Below are positions 27,908 to 37,173 of a stretch of 64,000 nucleotides of DNA, one piece after another. The DNA is taken from the NCBI GenBank assembly GCA_902602415.1, contig CACKQW010000001.1:86342-150341 (forward strand), in the 5' to 3' direction. The translations under genes were made by a program, and so were the position numbers. The notes beneath the pieces are model-generated. The model saw only the letters and a list, made by a program, of their open reading frames with translations, had not been told where the DNA came from and ran no database searches. This DNA comes from an uncultured Bacteroidota bacterium (GTDB taxonomy: Bacteria > Bacteroidota > Bacteroidia > Flavobacteriales > Flavobacteriaceae). Position 1 is the first letter of the stretch, and each line of letters starts with the position of its first letter.

Positions 27908-27964
27908 ATGATTAAAAGAATTACAAATAAATGGTGGTGGATGCATGAAATACCTATTTCGTGA
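27908..27964 (+). CDS. trpL: trp operon leader peptide
   Basis: An 18-codon open frame, MIKRITNKWWWMHEIPIS, with three consecutive Trp codons (27932-27940) and a TGA stop. It is followed by mutually exclusive RNA hairpins and then trpE. Three Trp in 18 residues directly upstream of trpEGDCFBA is the hallmark of a ribosome-sensed attenuator. The stop codon lies inside the antiterminator segment (27959-27966), so a ribosome that finishes the peptide would mask that segment. Confidence 0.88.
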   Translation: MIKRITNKWWWMHEIPIS

Positions 27965-28024
27965 TGTAACCTTTATTTGTATAAAAAAATTAAAAGCTTA
28001 TCATCACGATAAGCTTTTTTTTTT
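27944..28024 (+). terminator. trp attenuator: protector, antiterminator and terminator hairpins
   Basis: Three competing pairings are visible. Segment 1:2 is CATGAAAT (27944-27951) with ATTTCGTG (27956-27963), with one G.T. Segment 2:3 is TCGTGATG (27959-27966) with CATCACGA (28002-28009), eight perfect pairs. Segment 3:4, the terminator, is AAAAGCTTATC (27992-28002), loop ATCAC, GATAAGCTTTT (28008-28018), then T to 28024. A ribosome stalled at the Trp codons would cover segment 1 and free 2 to pair with 3, opening the terminator. A ribosome at the stop codon would cover 2 and allow termination. Confidence 0.85.
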
Positions 28025-28056
28025 CATAATAGTTAGTTTAGTTTGTTTATTAAATC

Positions 28057-28086
28057 AGAGAGAGTCACATTAGGTGGCTCTCTTTT
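28057..28086 (+). promoter_or_regulatory. Second hairpin before trpE
   Basis: AGAGAGTCAC (28059-28068), loop ATTAG, GTGGCTCTCT (28074-28083): ten pairs with one T.G, extendable by two, then a short T tract. It lies five bases before the trpE ATG. It could be a second weak terminator, a translation control hairpin, or a 5' stabilising structure once the attenuator is read through. Confidence 0.65.
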
Positions 28087-28091
28087 GAAAA

Positions 28092-29495
28092 ATGAAAAAA
28101 ATAGAATTAAAAACTACATATAAAAATTTTTTAGTTGATACAATAACACCTGTTAGTATCTATCTGAGGGTAAGAGATAAATTTCCAAACAGCCTATTAT
28201 TAGAGAGCAGTGATTATAATTCCAGCAACAATAGTTTTTCTTACATATGTTTTAATCAAATTGCTTCTTTTGAAGTTTCTGACAATAATATCTCATTAAA
28301 ATTTCCAAACAATTCATCCAAAAATATTCCTTGTTCCAAAAAAAATATAATTGAAGAGCTGCAAAACTTTATTAATTCATTCAAGGTTGAAAAAAGTGAT
28401 TTTTCTTTCATAAATAATGGTCTTTTTGGATTTACATCTTATGACGCAGTCCAATATTTCGAAGATGTAAATATTATAAAAAAGGAAAATTCGATTAAAA
28501 TTCCAGAAATGTATTACGGAGTTTATAAAAATATAATTGCTATAAATCATTTCAAAAATGAAGCACATGTTTTTTGTCATTCTTTAGACGATAGTAATAA
28601 TATTGATGAAATATACCAGGTAATTAAAGTATCTAATTCCCACAATTTCAGCTTTAGTTCCCTAGATAAAATCAAATCAAATTTAACAGATTCAGAATTT
28701 CTTGAGCATGTTGCTAATGCGAAGCAACATTGTAAAAGAGGAGATATTTTCCAATTAGTCTTGTCTAGAAGGTTTTCGCAACAATTTAGGGGTGATGACT
28801 TTAATGTATATAGAGCATTAAGAAGTATAAATCCATCTCCTTATTTATTTTATTTTGACTTTGGAAGTTATAAAATATTTGGAAGTTCTCCAGAAGCTCA
28901 ATTGGTAATTAAGGATAAGTTCGCTGAAATCCATCCAATTGCAGGAACTTTTAAGAGAACGGGAAATGAAGCTGAGGATAAATTATTAGCTAAGCAACTA
29001 ATCAATGACCCAAAAGAGGGAAGCGAGCATGTTATGCTAGTAGATTTAGCAAGAAATGATTTAAGTAGAAATTGTTCAACTGTTAAAGTTGAAAAATTCA
29101 AAGAAGTTCAGTATTTCTCTCATGTTATACATCTTGTAAGTAAAGTTACAGGTCGGTTAGAAAACCTTGATAATAATTTAAAAGTTATTGCTGACACTTT
29201 TCCTGCGGGAACCTTATCTGGTGCGCCAAAACATATGGCAATGAATTTAATCGAAAAATATGAAAAAACAAATAGGGGCTACTATGGAGGAGCTATTGGT
29301 TTATTGGATTTTCATGGAAATTATAATCACGCAATAATGATTAGAACTTTTTTAAGTAAAGACAATTATTTGTACTGGCAAGCGGGTGCTGGTATTGTAG
29401 ATAAGTCAGAAAATGAAAATGAATTACAGGAAGTGTATAACAAATTAAACGCCCTTACAAAGTCAATAGAAATAGCAAATAATTTACACGGATGA
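28092..29495 (+). CDS. trpE: Anthranilate synthase component I
   Basis: 467 residues. The N-terminal regulatory part has the Trp-binding LLLESSDYN motif, so enzyme-level feedback inhibition is likely to be kept. The chorismate-binding domain (about 200-460) has KRGDIFQLVLSRRFSQ, FGSSPEAQL, IAGTFKRTGN, DPKEGSEHVMLVDLARND and FPAGTLSGAPK. It makes anthranilate from chorismate with TrpG, whose start overlaps its stop by four bases. First structural gene of the attenuated trp operon. Confidence 0.97.
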   Translation: MKKIELKTTYKNFLVDTITPVSIYLRVRDKFPNSLLLESSDYNSSNNSFSYICFNQIASFEVSDNNISLKFPNNSSKNIPCSKKNIIEELQNFINSFKVEKSDFSFINNGLFGFTSYDAVQYFEDVNIIKKENSIKIPEMYYGVYKNIIAINHFKNEAHVFCHSLDDSNNIDEIYQVIKVSNSHNFSFSSLDKIKSNLTDSEFLEHVANAKQHCKRGDIFQLVLSRRFSQQFRGDDFNVYRALRSINPSPYLFYFDFGSYKIFGSSPEAQLVIKDKFAEIHPIAGTFKRTGNEAEDKLLAKQLINDPKEGSEHVMLVDLARNDLSRNCSTVKVEKFKEVQYFSHVIHLVSKVTGRLENLDNNLKVIADTFPAGTLSGAPKHMAMNLIEKYEKTNRGYYGGAIGLLDFHGNYNHAIMIRTFLSKDNYLYWQAGAGIVDKSENENELQEVYNKLNALTKSIEIANNLHG

Positions 29496-30055
29496 AAAAA
29501 ATATTAGTAATTGACAATTATGATAGTTTTACTTACAATTTAGTTCATTTATTAAAGGAATTAAACTGTGATGTATCTGTATTTAGAAATGATCAGTTTA
29601 GCATAGAAGATATTGTAAACTTTCATAAAATTTTACTTTCTCCTGGCCCTGGAATTCCTGATGAAGCGGGTCTTTTAAAAGAAGTTATTTCAAAATATGG
29701 ATCAAGCAAAAGTATTTTAGGAGTATGCTTGGGGCTACAAGCAATTGCAGAGGTATATGGTGGAACTCTTAAAAACTTAGATAATGTTTTTCATGGTGTT
29801 TCAACTAATATAAATGTCTGCGTCGGTGATGAATTAATTTTTAAAGGAATCAAAAATAACTTCCTTGCGGCAAGGTATCATTCATGGGTTGTTAACACAA
29901 TTTCCGAAGATTTAGAAATTACATCACGAGATAATAACAAACAAATTATGTCAATTAGACACAAAAAGTTTGATGTTAAAGGTGTGCAGTTTCATCCGGA
30001 ATCAATTCTAACTCCTTTCGGAAAAAAAATAATCGAAAATTGGGTCAAGAGTTAA
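29492..30055 (+). CDS. trpG: Anthranilate synthase component II (glutamine amidotransferase)
   Basis: 187 residues. Class I amidotransferase with DNYDSFTYNLVH, SPGPGIPDEAG, the nucleophile C79 in GVCLGLQAIAE, and the His-Glu pair in VQFHPESIL. It supplies ammonia to TrpE. ATGA overlap with trpE and a one-base gap to trpD. Some TrpG proteins also serve p-aminobenzoate synthesis; no pabB is nearby, but a dual role cannot be excluded. Confidence 0.96.
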   Translation: MKKILVIDNYDSFTYNLVHLLKELNCDVSVFRNDQFSIEDIVNFHKILLSPGPGIPDEAGLLKEVISKYGSSKSILGVCLGLQAIAEVYGGTLKNLDNVFHGVSTNINVCVGDELIFKGIKNNFLAARYHSWVVNTISEDLEITSRDNNKQIMSIRHKKFDVKGVQFHPESILTPFGKKIIENWVKS

Positions 30056-30056
30056 A

Positions 30057-31052
30057 ATGAAAGAAATAATTAAGAGACTTATTAATCATGAAAATCTAGA
30101 TCAAATAGAATCTAGAGACATATTAATTGATATTTCAAGTGGCAAATATAACAATGAACAAATAGCATCTTTTTTGACTATTTTTATGATGAGAGGAATT
30201 ACTTCAGAGGAATTAATTGGCTTTCAAAGTGCTTTGCTTGAATTATGTGTAAAAATAGATTTCAAGGATTTTCAAACAATTGATTTATGTGGTACAGGTG
30301 GAGATAATAAAAACACTTTTAATATATCAACTCTGGCTTCATTCGTTACAGCTGGCGCAGGGATTCATGTGGCTAAACACGGGAACTATTCTGTTTCATC
30401 ATCATGTGGCTCATCAAATCTTTTAGAATATTTTGGAATCAAATTCAGTAATGATTCTAATTTTTTGAACAATTGTTTAGATAAAGCAAACATATGTATT
30501 TTACATGCACCTTTATTTCACCCGGCAATGAAAAATGTTGCACCTGTTAGAAAAGCCCTAGGGTTAAAAACATTTTTTAATATTTTGGGTCCATTGGTTA
30601 ATCCTTGTCGACCTGATTTTCAGCTTGTTGGTGTTTATGGATTAGATGTATTTCGATTATATAAGTCTGTCTATGAAAAAGCAACTGAACTTCGGTATTC
30701 TATAGTACATTCTTTGGATGGCTATGATGAAATTTCTCTTACTTCTGAAACCAAAGTTGCTATGAATAATAAAGAGTTTTTATTAAAACCAAGTGATCTT
30801 GATTTCAATGAAATATCTCCTGATAAAATTTTTGGAGGAAATTCTGTTAAAGATGCGGCAAAGATTTTTTATGATATTTTAAACCTAAATGGTACTAAAG
30901 AACAAACAAATGTCGTATTGGCAAATTCTGCATTAGCAATTTCTACTGCAAACGATGTAGACCTCAATCATGCTTGTGATCTTGCTAGAGATTCTTTATT
31001 TGGCAAAAAAGCACTCAATTCATTTAATAAATTAATAGGTCTAAGTAAATGA
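30057..31052 (+). CDS. trpD: Anthranilate phosphoribosyltransferase
   Basis: 331 residues. DLCGTGGDNKNTFNIST is the phosphoribosyl-diphosphate loop, KHGNYSVSSSCGSSNLLE binds anthranilate, and VRKALGLKTFFNILGPLVNP is the conserved family segment. It joins anthranilate and PRPP. The stop overlaps the trpC start (ATGA), indicating tight translational coupling. Confidence 0.97.
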   Translation: MKEIIKRLINHENLDQIESRDILIDISSGKYNNEQIASFLTIFMMRGITSEELIGFQSALLELCVKIDFKDFQTIDLCGTGGDNKNTFNISTLASFVTAGAGIHVAKHGNYSVSSSCGSSNLLEYFGIKFSNDSNFLNNCLDKANICILHAPLFHPAMKNVAPVRKALGLKTFFNILGPLVNPCRPDFQLVGVYGLDVFRLYKSVYEKATELRYSIVHSLDGYDEISLTSETKVAMNNKEFLLKPSDLDFNEISPDKIFGGNSVKDAAKIFYDILNLNGTKEQTNVVLANSALAISTANDVDLNHACDLARDSLFGKKALNSFNKLIGLSK

Positions 31053-31834
31053 ATATTTTAAATAAAATAATTAGCCATAAAAAAAATGAGATAAAGATTC
31101 TTAAATCAAATTGTACAATTAATGATTTGCAATCAACAAGACTATTTAAAAAGCGTGTAGTCTCATTAAAAAATAATTTAAAATCTAGCAGGTCAGGAAT
31201 TATTGCAGAGCACAAAAGAAAGTCACCCTCAAAAAATATAATTAATGATAACTTATCTATTGAGTATGTGATTGATGGTTATAAAAATGCAAAAGTTTCT
31301 GGGATTTCAGTTTTGACTGACTCCCATTTTTTCGGAGGATCTAAGCAAGATTTAAAAATATCAAAAGAAATTTTCTCCGGTCCAGTTTTAAGAAAAGACT
31401 TTATAATAGATGAATTTCAAGTTATTGAATCTAAATCATTGGGAGCTGATGTAATACTATTAATTGCCTCAGCCTTAACGAAGAAAGAAATAAAAAATCT
31501 ATCAAAACTAGCAAAAAAATTGAATTTAGAAGTATTAGTTGAAATCCATTGTGAGAAGGAATTGGATAAAGCACTTTGCCAATATGTCGATTTAATTGGA
31601 GTAAATAATAGAGATTTGAAAACATTTAAAACAGACATTAATATTTCAAAAAATATTTCAAAAAAAATACCGGATGATTTTACAAAAATTTCAGAAAGTG
31701 GGTTTGATAGCTATGAATCAATTAATGATTTAAGATTGTATGGATTTGAGGGGTTTTTAATTGGGGAATATTTCATGAAATCATCTGATCCTGGAATAGC
31801 TGCAAAGAATTTAATAAAAAAAATAGAGCAATGA
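31049..31834 (+). CDS. trpC: Indole-3-glycerol phosphate synthase
   Basis: 261 residues, TIM barrel. IIAEHKRKSPSKN (catalytic KxSPS), LRKDFIIDEFQVIES, GVNNRDLKTF and KISESGFDSYESI are the TrpC signatures. It converts CdRP to indole-3-glycerol phosphate. ATGA overlaps with both trpD and trpF. TrpC and TrpF are separate proteins here, unlike the enterobacterial fusion. Confidence 0.97.
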   Translation: MNILNKIISHKKNEIKILKSNCTINDLQSTRLFKKRVVSLKNNLKSSRSGIIAEHKRKSPSKNIINDNLSIEYVIDGYKNAKVSGISVLTDSHFFGGSKQDLKISKEIFSGPVLRKDFIIDEFQVIESKSLGADVILLIASALTKKEIKNLSKLAKKLNLEVLVEIHCEKELDKALCQYVDLIGVNNRDLKTFKTDINISKNISKKIPDDFTKISESGFDSYESINDLRLYGFEGFLIGEYFMKSSDPGIAAKNLIKKIEQ

Positions 31835-32439
31835 AACTAAAAGTTTGTGGTATGAAATATCCAGAAAATATTAAATTGATTTCTGAGTTAGGGCCAGATT
31901 TCATGGGCTTTATTTTTTACAAAAACTCAAAGAGGTATATTGATAAACACGACATTCCAACAATAAATAAAAATATAAAGAAAGTTGGTGTTTTTGTTGA
32001 TCCAAAAATTGAATATTTAAACAAAATGGTAAATAAACATGAATTAGATATTGTTCAATTACATGGCAATGAGACACCAGAATTTATTTCTAAAATTAAT
32101 AACATTAAAATTATTAAAGCTTTTGCTATTGATCCAAACTTTAATTTTAATGTTCTTAAAAACTATTTAAGTTGTGATTACTTTTTGTTTGATACCGCAG
32201 GTAAGTTACCGGGTGGTAATGGTATATCTTTTGATTGGAACATATTAAGTGATTATAAAATAAATAAACCATTTTTTTTAAGTGGTGGTATCGGAATTAA
32301 CTCTCTTAAAAAATTTAAGAGATTTTTAAATTCTGTTATTTCAAAAAATTGTGTTGCAATAGACATTAATAGTCAATTTGAAATTGACTTTGGCATAAAA
32401 GATTTTCAATTAATTAAAAATTTCATCAATGAGTTATAA
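31831..32439 (+). CDS. trpF: Phosphoribosylanthranilate isomerase
   Basis: 202 residues. KLKVCGMKYPENI has the catalytic Cys, FIFYKNSKRYI, VQLHGNETPEFI, and DTAGKLPGGNGISFDW with the catalytic Asp. It performs the Amadori rearrangement before TrpC. It overlaps trpB by 11 bases. Confidence 0.96.
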   Translation: MKLKVCGMKYPENIKLISELGPDFMGFIFYKNSKRYIDKHDIPTINKNIKKVGVFVDPKIEYLNKMVNKHELDIVQLHGNETPEFISKINNIKIIKAFAIDPNFNFNVLKNYLSCDYFLFDTAGKLPGGNGISFDWNILSDYKINKPFFLSGGIGINSLKKFKRFLNSVISKNCVAIDINSQFEIDFGIKDFQLIKNFINEL

Positions 32440-33610
32440 TATAAATTCCAAAGGATATTATGGCAGTTTTGGAGGTGCATATATTCCAGAAATGTTATTA
32501 CATAATATAGAAGAATTGAAAGATAATTATTTAAAAATTATTAAGGATAAGAGTTTTACAAAAGAATTTAATGAACTCTTAAAGAATTATGTAGGTAGAC
32601 CTTCTCCATTATATTTTTCAAAAAATTTATCTCAAAAATATTTAACAAAAGTCTATTTAAAAAGAGAAGATTTAAATCACACTGGTTCACATAAAATTAA
32701 TAATACTATTGGTCAAATACTTCTTGCAAAGAGATTAAAGAAATCCAGGATTATCGCTGAAACTGGTGCAGGTCAACATGGAGTAGCAACTGCAACTGTA
32801 TGTGCATTAATGGGCTTAAAATGTATTGTTTATATGGGTGCGACAGATATAAAAAGACAGTCTCCAAATGTTGCTAGAATGAAAATGTTAGGAGCTGAGG
32901 TAATTTCAGTCACTTCAGGAAGTTCAACTTTGAAGGATGCAACGAATGAGGCAATGAGAGATTGGATAAATAATCCAATTGATACACATTATATTGTTGG
33001 AAGTGTAGTTGGACCACACCCATTTCCAGACATGGTTGCAAGATTTCAATCCGTAATATCAAAAGAAATTAAAGAACAACTTACAGAATTAGAAGGAAGA
33101 GATTATCCCGATTATCTAGTTGCCTGTGTTGGTGGTGGAAGTAATGCTGCAGGAACTTTTTATGATTATTTGGATGACCAAAGAGTTAAAATAATTTGTG
33201 TTGAGGCTTCAGGAAAAGGAATAAATTCTGGAAAATCAGCTGCTACTACAAAGCTTGGTAAACTTGGAATTATCCACGGAAGTAAAACTCTACTTATGCA
33301 AACTAATGATGGACAAATTACTGAGCCTTATTCAATTTCTGCTGGTTTAGATTACCCAGGGATTGGCCCCATGCACGCTAATCTATATACGTCAAAGAGA
33401 GGAGAATTCATTTCAGTAGATGATGATGAAGCCATGGCAGCAGGCTTAATGTTATCTCAAACTGAGGGCATTATACCAGCTATTGAAACAGCTCATGCAT
33501 TTGCTATTTTTGAAAATAAAAAATTTAAACCAAAGGACATAGTGGTGGTAAACCTCTCGGGAAGAGGAGATAAAGATTTAGAAAATTTTACAGATTATTT
33601 TAAAATTTGA
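32429..33610 (+). CDS. trpB: Tryptophan synthase beta chain
   Basis: 393 residues. KREDLNHTGSHKINNTIGQ holds the PLP lysine, AETGAGQHGVATATVCA binds substrate, and CVGGGSNAAGTF binds the PLP phosphate. TrpB1-type length and motifs. It condenses indole and serine to tryptophan in complex with TrpA. Its TGA stop shares one base with the trpA ATG. Confidence 0.98.
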   Translation: MSYNINSKGYYGSFGGAYIPEMLLHNIEELKDNYLKIIKDKSFTKEFNELLKNYVGRPSPLYFSKNLSQKYLTKVYLKREDLNHTGSHKINNTIGQILLAKRLKKSRIIAETGAGQHGVATATVCALMGLKCIVYMGATDIKRQSPNVARMKMLGAEVISVTSGSSTLKDATNEAMRDWINNPIDTHYIVGSVVGPHPFPDMVARFQSVISKEIKEQLTELEGRDYPDYLVACVGGGSNAAGTFYDYLDDQRVKIICVEASGKGINSGKSAATTKLGKLGIIHGSKTLLMQTNDGQITEPYSISAGLDYPGIGPMHANLYTSKRGEFISVDDDEAMAAGLMLSQTEGIIPAIETAHAFAIFENKKFKPKDIVVVNLSGRGDKDLENFTDYFKI

Positions 33611-34374
33611 TGAATAGGATTAAAAAAAAATTAAAACAATCGGAAGATATTCTTTCTATTTATTTTACGGTTGGATTCCCTTGTTTAAATGATACATTAC
33701 AGATCATAAAAGAACTAGATTCCAGTAAAGTTGATATGATTGAGTTGGGGTTACCATTTAGTGATCCATTAGCTGATGGACAAACAATTCAAAATAGTTC
33801 AAAAATTGCTTTAGCTAATGGAATGTCTACACAATTATTGTTTGAACAGCTTATCGACATTAGAAATCATACTGATATACCATTAATAATAATGGGCTAT
33901 CTTAATCCAATTTTTCAATTCGGGATTGATTTATTTTGTAAAAAATGTAAAGAGGTAGGTATTGACGGATTGATTATTCCTGATTTGCCACCTGAAATCT
34001 ATATAAGCGATTACAAAAAATTTTTCCAACTAAATGATTTAATCAATATATTTTTAATCACTCCTCAAACTTCAGATGATAGAATAAAGTATATTGACTC
34101 AATCTCTGATGGATTTATTTATATGGTAAGTTCATCTAGTATTACAGGTGGGGAGCATAATTTTACTAAGGAAAATATTGATTATTTTAAAAGAATTAAT
34201 AATTTAAAATTAAAAAGTCCAAAAATAATTGGATTTGGCATTTCAAATAGGGAAATTTTTTTAACAGCTAATAATTATGCAAATGGATGTATAATTGGCA
34301 GTGCTTTTATCAAATACATACAAAAAAATGGTATTTCTTCAATTAGATCTTTTGTCAAAGAAATTACATCTTAA
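33610..34374 (+). CDS. trpA: Tryptophan synthase alpha chain
   Basis: I chose the ATG at 33610, which overlaps the trpB stop by one base; a TTG one codon earlier is also in frame. 254 residues. MIELGLPFSDPLADGQTIQ has the catalytic Glu and Asp, and YMVSSSSITGGE is the phosphate-binding loop. It cleaves indole-3-glycerol phosphate to indole, which tunnels to TrpB. Last gene of the operon; no convincing terminator hairpin is seen in the 41 bases before convergent lspA. Confidence 0.97.
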   Translation: MNRIKKKLKQSEDILSIYFTVGFPCLNDTLQIIKELDSSKVDMIELGLPFSDPLADGQTIQNSSKIALANGMSTQLLFEQLIDIRNHTDIPLIIMGYLNPIFQFGIDLFCKKCKEVGIDGLIIPDLPPEIYISDYKKFFQLNDLINIFLITPQTSDDRIKYIDSISDGFIYMVSSSSITGGEHNFTKENIDYFKRINNLKLKSPKIIGFGISNREIFLTANNYANGCIIGSAFIKYIQKNGISSIRSFVKEITS

Positions 34375-34415
34375 CTCGCTAAAGAATTTTATGTATACTT
34401 TCTAAATATTTAAAA

Positions 34416-34901
34416 TTAATTACCTTTTTTAAAGCTGGCAATTATAATTAGAATAATTCCTGTGGTTACAGAAAGATCTGCGATGTTGAAGATGCCTGTT
34501 TTTAAAAAGCTGCCTAAGTTTATATATAAAAAATCAGTAACTGATCCGTAAACAATACGGTCAAAAATATTTGCAACTCCTCCTCCGATAATCAAGGAAA
34601 ATCCAACTAATGATAAATTATCAAGCTTTTTATTCATGTAAGTATATATGCTTACCCCAACTAATACAATAATTGGAAATATAATTAATAAAATTAACTT
34701 AGGAATATAAGATAATTCACTACCCATTCCTAAAAAAGCTCCTGAGTTTTCAACCCTGATTAGGGTGAAAAAACTACCAATGAGCTCTATTTCATTGTAG
34801 CTTTCAATATTATTCCTTATCCAAAATTTAGATAATTGATCAAAAAAAATGCTTAATATTATTAATGAAGAGATTTTGTAGTATCTATTGTTTTTTAACA
34901 T
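34416..34901 (-). CDS. lspA: Lipoprotein signal peptidase (signal peptidase II)
   Basis: 161 residues with four membrane helices. The catalytic aspartates sit in GGGVANIFDRIVYGSVTDF (first Asp region) and FNIADLSVTTG (second Asp). DQLSKFWIRNNIE and NSGAFLG are the other conserved blocks. It removes the signal peptide from diacylglyceryl-modified prolipoproteins in the inner membrane. It follows fabD by three bases on the minus strand. Confidence 0.96.
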   Translation of the reverse strand: MLKNNRYYKISSLIILSIFFDQLSKFWIRNNIESYNEIELIGSFFTLIRVENSGAFLGMGSELSYIPKLILLIIFPIIVLVGVSIYTYMNKKLDNLSLVGFSLIIGGGVANIFDRIVYGSVTDFLYINLGSFLKTGIFNIADLSVTTGIILIIIASFKKGN

Positions 34902-34904
34902 AAT

Positions 34905-35786
34905 TTAAATATCAAAAGATTCAAGTAAAACATCAGGATTAATTTTTTTAACTAATCCCTGAAGAACTTTGCCAGGACCAACTTCAATAAATGTAGTTGC
35001 TGAATTTAAACACATTGCCTCCACTGATTGCGACCATAGTACTGGACTAGTTAATTGTAAAATTAAATTCTTTTTAATTTCATTTTTATCAATGGATGCT
35101 TTGGCATTTACATTTTGGTAAATAGGACATATTGGAGATGAAAAATTAATTTTATTAATTGCTGACTCTAATTCCTTTTTAGCTGGCTCCATCAACGGTG
35201 AGTGAAATGCTCCTCCAACGGTTAATATTATTGCTCTTTTAGCGCCTAAATTTTTCAACTTATCACAAGCTAAGTTTATACCATCAGTAGATCCTGAAAT
35301 TACTAATTGTCCTGGACAATTATAATTTGCAGGAACAACGATTTCTTTAATTGAGTTACAAACTCTCTCAACTTCCTTAAAACTAATTCCAAGTATTGCT
35401 GCCATGGTTCCAGGTATTAATTCACAAGCCGTTTGCATTGCATTAGCACGTAACTTTACCAATTGTAAACCATCTTCATAAGAGATACATTTATTAATCA
35501 CAAGTGCTGAAAATTCACCTAATGAATGACCTGCGACCATGTCAGGTTTTATTAAATTATCATTGATTTTTCCAAGGATTGTTGAGTGAATAAATATAGC
35601 AGGTTGTGTAACATTTGTTTTTTTCAAACTTTCACTATCACCCTCAAACATTATTTCTGTAATATTAAAGCCTAAAATATTATTGGCTTGTTGAAAAAGT
35701 TTTTTTGCTTGTGAATTTCTATCGTATAATTCTTTACCCATTCCAACAAATTGAGCACCCTGCCCTGGAAATATATATGCTTTCAT
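34905..35786 (-). CDS. fabD: Malonyl-CoA:ACP transacylase
   Basis: 293 residues. FPGQGAQFVGMG at the N terminus, the active-site serine in VAGHSLGEFSAL, and GGAFHSPLMEPA with the catalytic His. It loads malonyl onto ACP for fatty acid synthesis. The start overlaps the end of the DHFR gene by four bases, giving the unusual string thyA-folA-fabD-lspA. Confidence 0.96.
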   Translation of the reverse strand: MKAYIFPGQGAQFVGMGKELYDRNSQAKKLFQQANNILGFNITEIMFEGDSESLKKTNVTQPAIFIHSTILGKINDNLIKPDMVAGHSLGEFSALVINKCISYEDGLQLVKLRANAMQTACELIPGTMAAILGISFKEVERVCNSIKEIVVPANYNCPGQLVISGSTDGINLACDKLKNLGAKRAIILTVGGAFHSPLMEPAKKELESAINKINFSSPICPIYQNVNAKASIDKNEIKKNLILQLTSPVLWSQSVEAMCLNSATTFIEVGPGKVLQGLVKKINPDVLLESFDI

Positions 35787-36289
35787 AATTTCTTAATATA
35801 AGTTTCAAAAGTGTAATTATATAGATGTCTTTCGTCAGAACTATTTTCTACCCTATTAATTAAAGTCCATGTATCAGAATCAATTTTGGGAAAGAAAGTA
35901 TCTCCATCAAAATTCTCATGAACTCTGGTTAGTTCGATTTTTTCCGCAAGTATAATTCCACTTTTATAGACTTCGCCTCCTCCAATAATAAATGGATTTG
36001 AATCGTTTCTAGCTTCATATAAAGCCTCTTCAAAGTTGTTTACAGCTAAAATATTTTCTGGAAACTCATTTTTGTGTTTTCTTGTTAATACAATGTGTTT
36101 TCTATTAGGTAAAATCCCAGGCAATGATTCATATGTTTTTCTACCCATAATTATACAATGACCTGACGTTAGCTCTTTGAATCTTTTCAAATCATTGGGA
36201 AGTCTCCAGATTAAGTCATTGTTTTTACCAATAACATTATTCTCAGATGCAGCAACTATAATTGTGATAATTTGATTTGATTGAGTCAT
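35783..36289 (-). CDS. folA: Dihydrofolate reductase
   Basis: 168 residues. IIVAASENNVIGKNNDLIWRLPNDLKRF (cut here as VIGKNNDLIWRLPNDL) contains the substrate-binding Trp and the catalytic acid. IIMGRKTYESLPG binds NADPH, and FIIGGGEVYKSG is the second nucleotide loop. It regenerates tetrahydrofolate used up by ThyA, whose gene ends nine bases upstream on the same strand. Confidence 0.96.
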   Translation of the reverse strand: MTQSNQIITIIVAASENNVIGKNNDLIWRLPNDLKRFKELTSGHCIIMGRKTYESLPGILPNRKHIVLTRKHKNEFPENILAVNNFEEALYEARNDSNPFIIGGGEVYKSGIILAEKIELTRVHENFDGDTFFPKIDSDTWTLINRVENSSDERHLYNYTFETYIKKL

Positions 36290-36298
36290 TGAAAGAGA

Positions 36299-37123
36299 TT
36301 AGACTGCAACCTTTCCTTTAATATGAGGATGTGGATCATAGTTTTCAAGAGTAAAATCTTCGAATTTAAAATCAAAAATATCGGTTACTGATGGGTTCAA
36401 TTTCATGTTTGGAAGTGACCTTGGTTCTCTTTTTAACTGCATATTCATTTGTTCAAAATGGTTGCTGTAGATATGTGCATCTCCAAAGGTATGTACAAAA
36501 TCACCTAATTTTAGATTACATACTTGGGCAATCATCATGGTTAGTAAGGAATAAGATGCAATATTGAAAGGAACACCCAAGAAAACATCAGCGCTTCTTT
36601 GGTATAATTGACATGAAAGTTTCTCATTGGATACGTAAAATTGAAAGAAGGCATGGCATGGTGGTAATGCTGCTTTCCCATTTGCAACATTTGATTCAAA
36701 TGATTTACTTTTATCAGGGAGAACTGAAGGATTCCATGCTGAAATCAAATGTCTTCTGCTGTTTGGATTATTTACTAATTCTTTCACCAAAATTTTTATC
36801 TGATCAATTCCGTCATTATTCCAATTTCTCCATTGAAAGCCATACACTGGTCCAAGATCTCCATTTTTATCAGCCCATGCATTCCAAATATTTACACCAT
36901 TTTCTTTTAAATAGTCAATATTAGTGTCTCCTTTTAAAAACCATAATAATTCGTAGATAATCGATTTTAAGTGTAATTTTTTTGTAGTTACTATTGGAAA
37001 GCCCTTACTTAAATCAAATCTCATTTGGTATCCAAAAATACTTTTTGTTCCAGTTCCGGTTCTATCCCCTTTAACTTCCCCATTTTCGAGGACATGTCTT
37101 ACTAAGTCTAAATATTGCTTCAT
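36299..37123 (-). CDS. thyA: Thymidylate synthase
   Basis: 274 residues. [20 protein letters not shown] at the start, the nucleophile Cys in [13 protein letters not shown], and [17 protein letters not shown] with [12 protein letters not shown]. It methylates dUMP with methylene-THF and is followed by folA, which recycles the dihydrofolate. ATG start. Confidence 0.97.
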   Translation of the reverse strand: MKQYLDLVRHVLENGEVKGDRTGTGTKSIFGYQMRFDLSKGFPIVTTKKLHLKSIIYELLWFLKGDTNIDYLKENGVNIWNAWADKNGDLGPVYGFQWRNWNNDGIDQIKILVKELVNNPNSRRHLISAWNPSVLPDKSKSFESNVANGKAALPPCHAFFQFYVSNEKLSCQLYQRSADVFLGVPFNIASYSLLTMMIAQVCNLKLGDFVHTFGDAHIYSNHFEQMNMQLKREPRSLPNMKLNPSVTDIFDFKFEDFTLENYDPHPHIKGKVAV

Positions 37124-37173
37124 AAAGTGATGAGGTAAAAATAATTAATAGATAGGGGTTAACTAAATTACCA

